From: Deltaproteobacteria bacterium
GTDB taxonomy: Bacteria > Desulfobacterota > Syntrophia > Syntrophales > UBA2210
Direction of reading: 5' to 3'
Length of the DNA: 57,548 nt
Assembly (NCBI GenBank): GCA_019313695.1
Contig: JAFDAS010000015.1
Location: 1 to 57,548, forward strand
The position numbers were made by a program, and so were the translations under genes. Of the stretch, positions 57,416-57,548 are shown one piece after another; within the stretch, counting starts at the first letter, position 1; every line of letters starts with the position of its first letter. The notes below the pieces were generated by a model, which saw only the letters and a program-made list of their open reading frames with translations, ran no database searches and was not told the DNA's origin.

Positions 57416-57548
57416 TGTCAAGAGTTTTTTATTAGTTGTTATTGCAATATGATTATGTCACCCCTAAGCTGCAATATGATTATGTCACCTATTGTTTGAA
57501 TAAGGTAGAGAAAGAAGCATCTCAAGAGGAGAAGGAGGTGCTTCATGG
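57416..57548 (+). mobile_element. IS21-like element, left end with start of the first transposase gene
   Basis: Tip TGTCAAGAG at 57416, then two identical 20-bp subrepeats TGCAATATGATTATGTCACC at 57443-57462 and 57470-57489 (27 bp apart). At 57531-57547 AGGAGAAGGAGGTGCTTC precedes an ATG at 57545, the likely start of istA, which continues outside the window. Terminal subrepeats followed by the first gene fit IS21. The outward strand of the tip reads TTGACA. Confidence 0.75.

Noticed and set aside
1..57548. A 57-kb composite IS21 transposon
   Set aside because: The subrepeats at the two edges differ and the interior is core chromosome; flanking element ends alone do not make a composite transposon.

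Overview
The window reads as chromosome of a Gram-negative anaerobe, most likely a deltaproteobacterium (Desulfobacterota, Syntrophia-like). The reasons are an LptD outer-membrane gene, beta-oxidation genes, a LIV-type transporter beside a BKACE enzyme, and the rpl/rpo gene order. This assignment is inference; no rRNA is present.

Layout. 1-131: end of an IS21-like element. 232-470: promoter, tRNA-Glu and terminator. 591-2532: a minus-strand pair for 3-hydroxyacyl-CoA dehydrogenase and enoyl-CoA hydratase. 2533-3370: non-coding DNA with a repeat and an IS-end relic. 3371-11602: a plus-strand catabolic cassette made of an XRE-cupin regulator, a 3-hydroxyacid-type dehydrogenase, a complete branched-chain-amino-acid-type ABC transporter, a threonine-dehydrogenase-like SDR and a BKACE beta-keto acid cleavage enzyme. 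11780-16272: a PpiC/SurA-type lipoprotein, a hemolysin III family protein and Tex. 16362-19190: an AT-rich accessory stretch with higBA, a remnant of a second tex 3' end, two unknown genes and a lone MqsA-like regulator. 19291-28081: radC, greA, a broken cysS, argC, rpsI-rplM, lptD, folC and a mini elongation-factor-like protein. 28234-57312: one long minus-strand information-processing cluster, read in the order four tRNAs, rpmG, tRNA-Trp, secE, nusG, rplK-A-J-L, rpoB-C, rpsL-G, tuf, the S10, spc and alpha operons, ending at rplQ. 57416-57548: the start of another IS21-like element.

How the genes work together. The cassette looks like a pathway that imports a small amino or hydroxy acid, oxidises a beta-hydroxyl group to a beta-keto acid with one or both dehydrogenases, and then uses BKACE to exchange acetyl-CoA for an acyl-CoA plus acetoacetate. 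The substrate is unknown. The cassette is flanked by a direct repeat of about 65 bp that contains the last codons of the downstream ppiC gene. It is preceded by an IS21-type end whose outward TTGACA could drive it. This is the best candidate for an undescribed system here.

Two housekeeping genes are damaged. cysS has lost about 26 codons with a frameshift. rpmJ has lost its first half, so that infA is followed directly by the L36 tail. fusA and adk are absent from their usual slots. Palindromic repeats flank map. These may be real rearrangements or assembly deletions; reads would decide.
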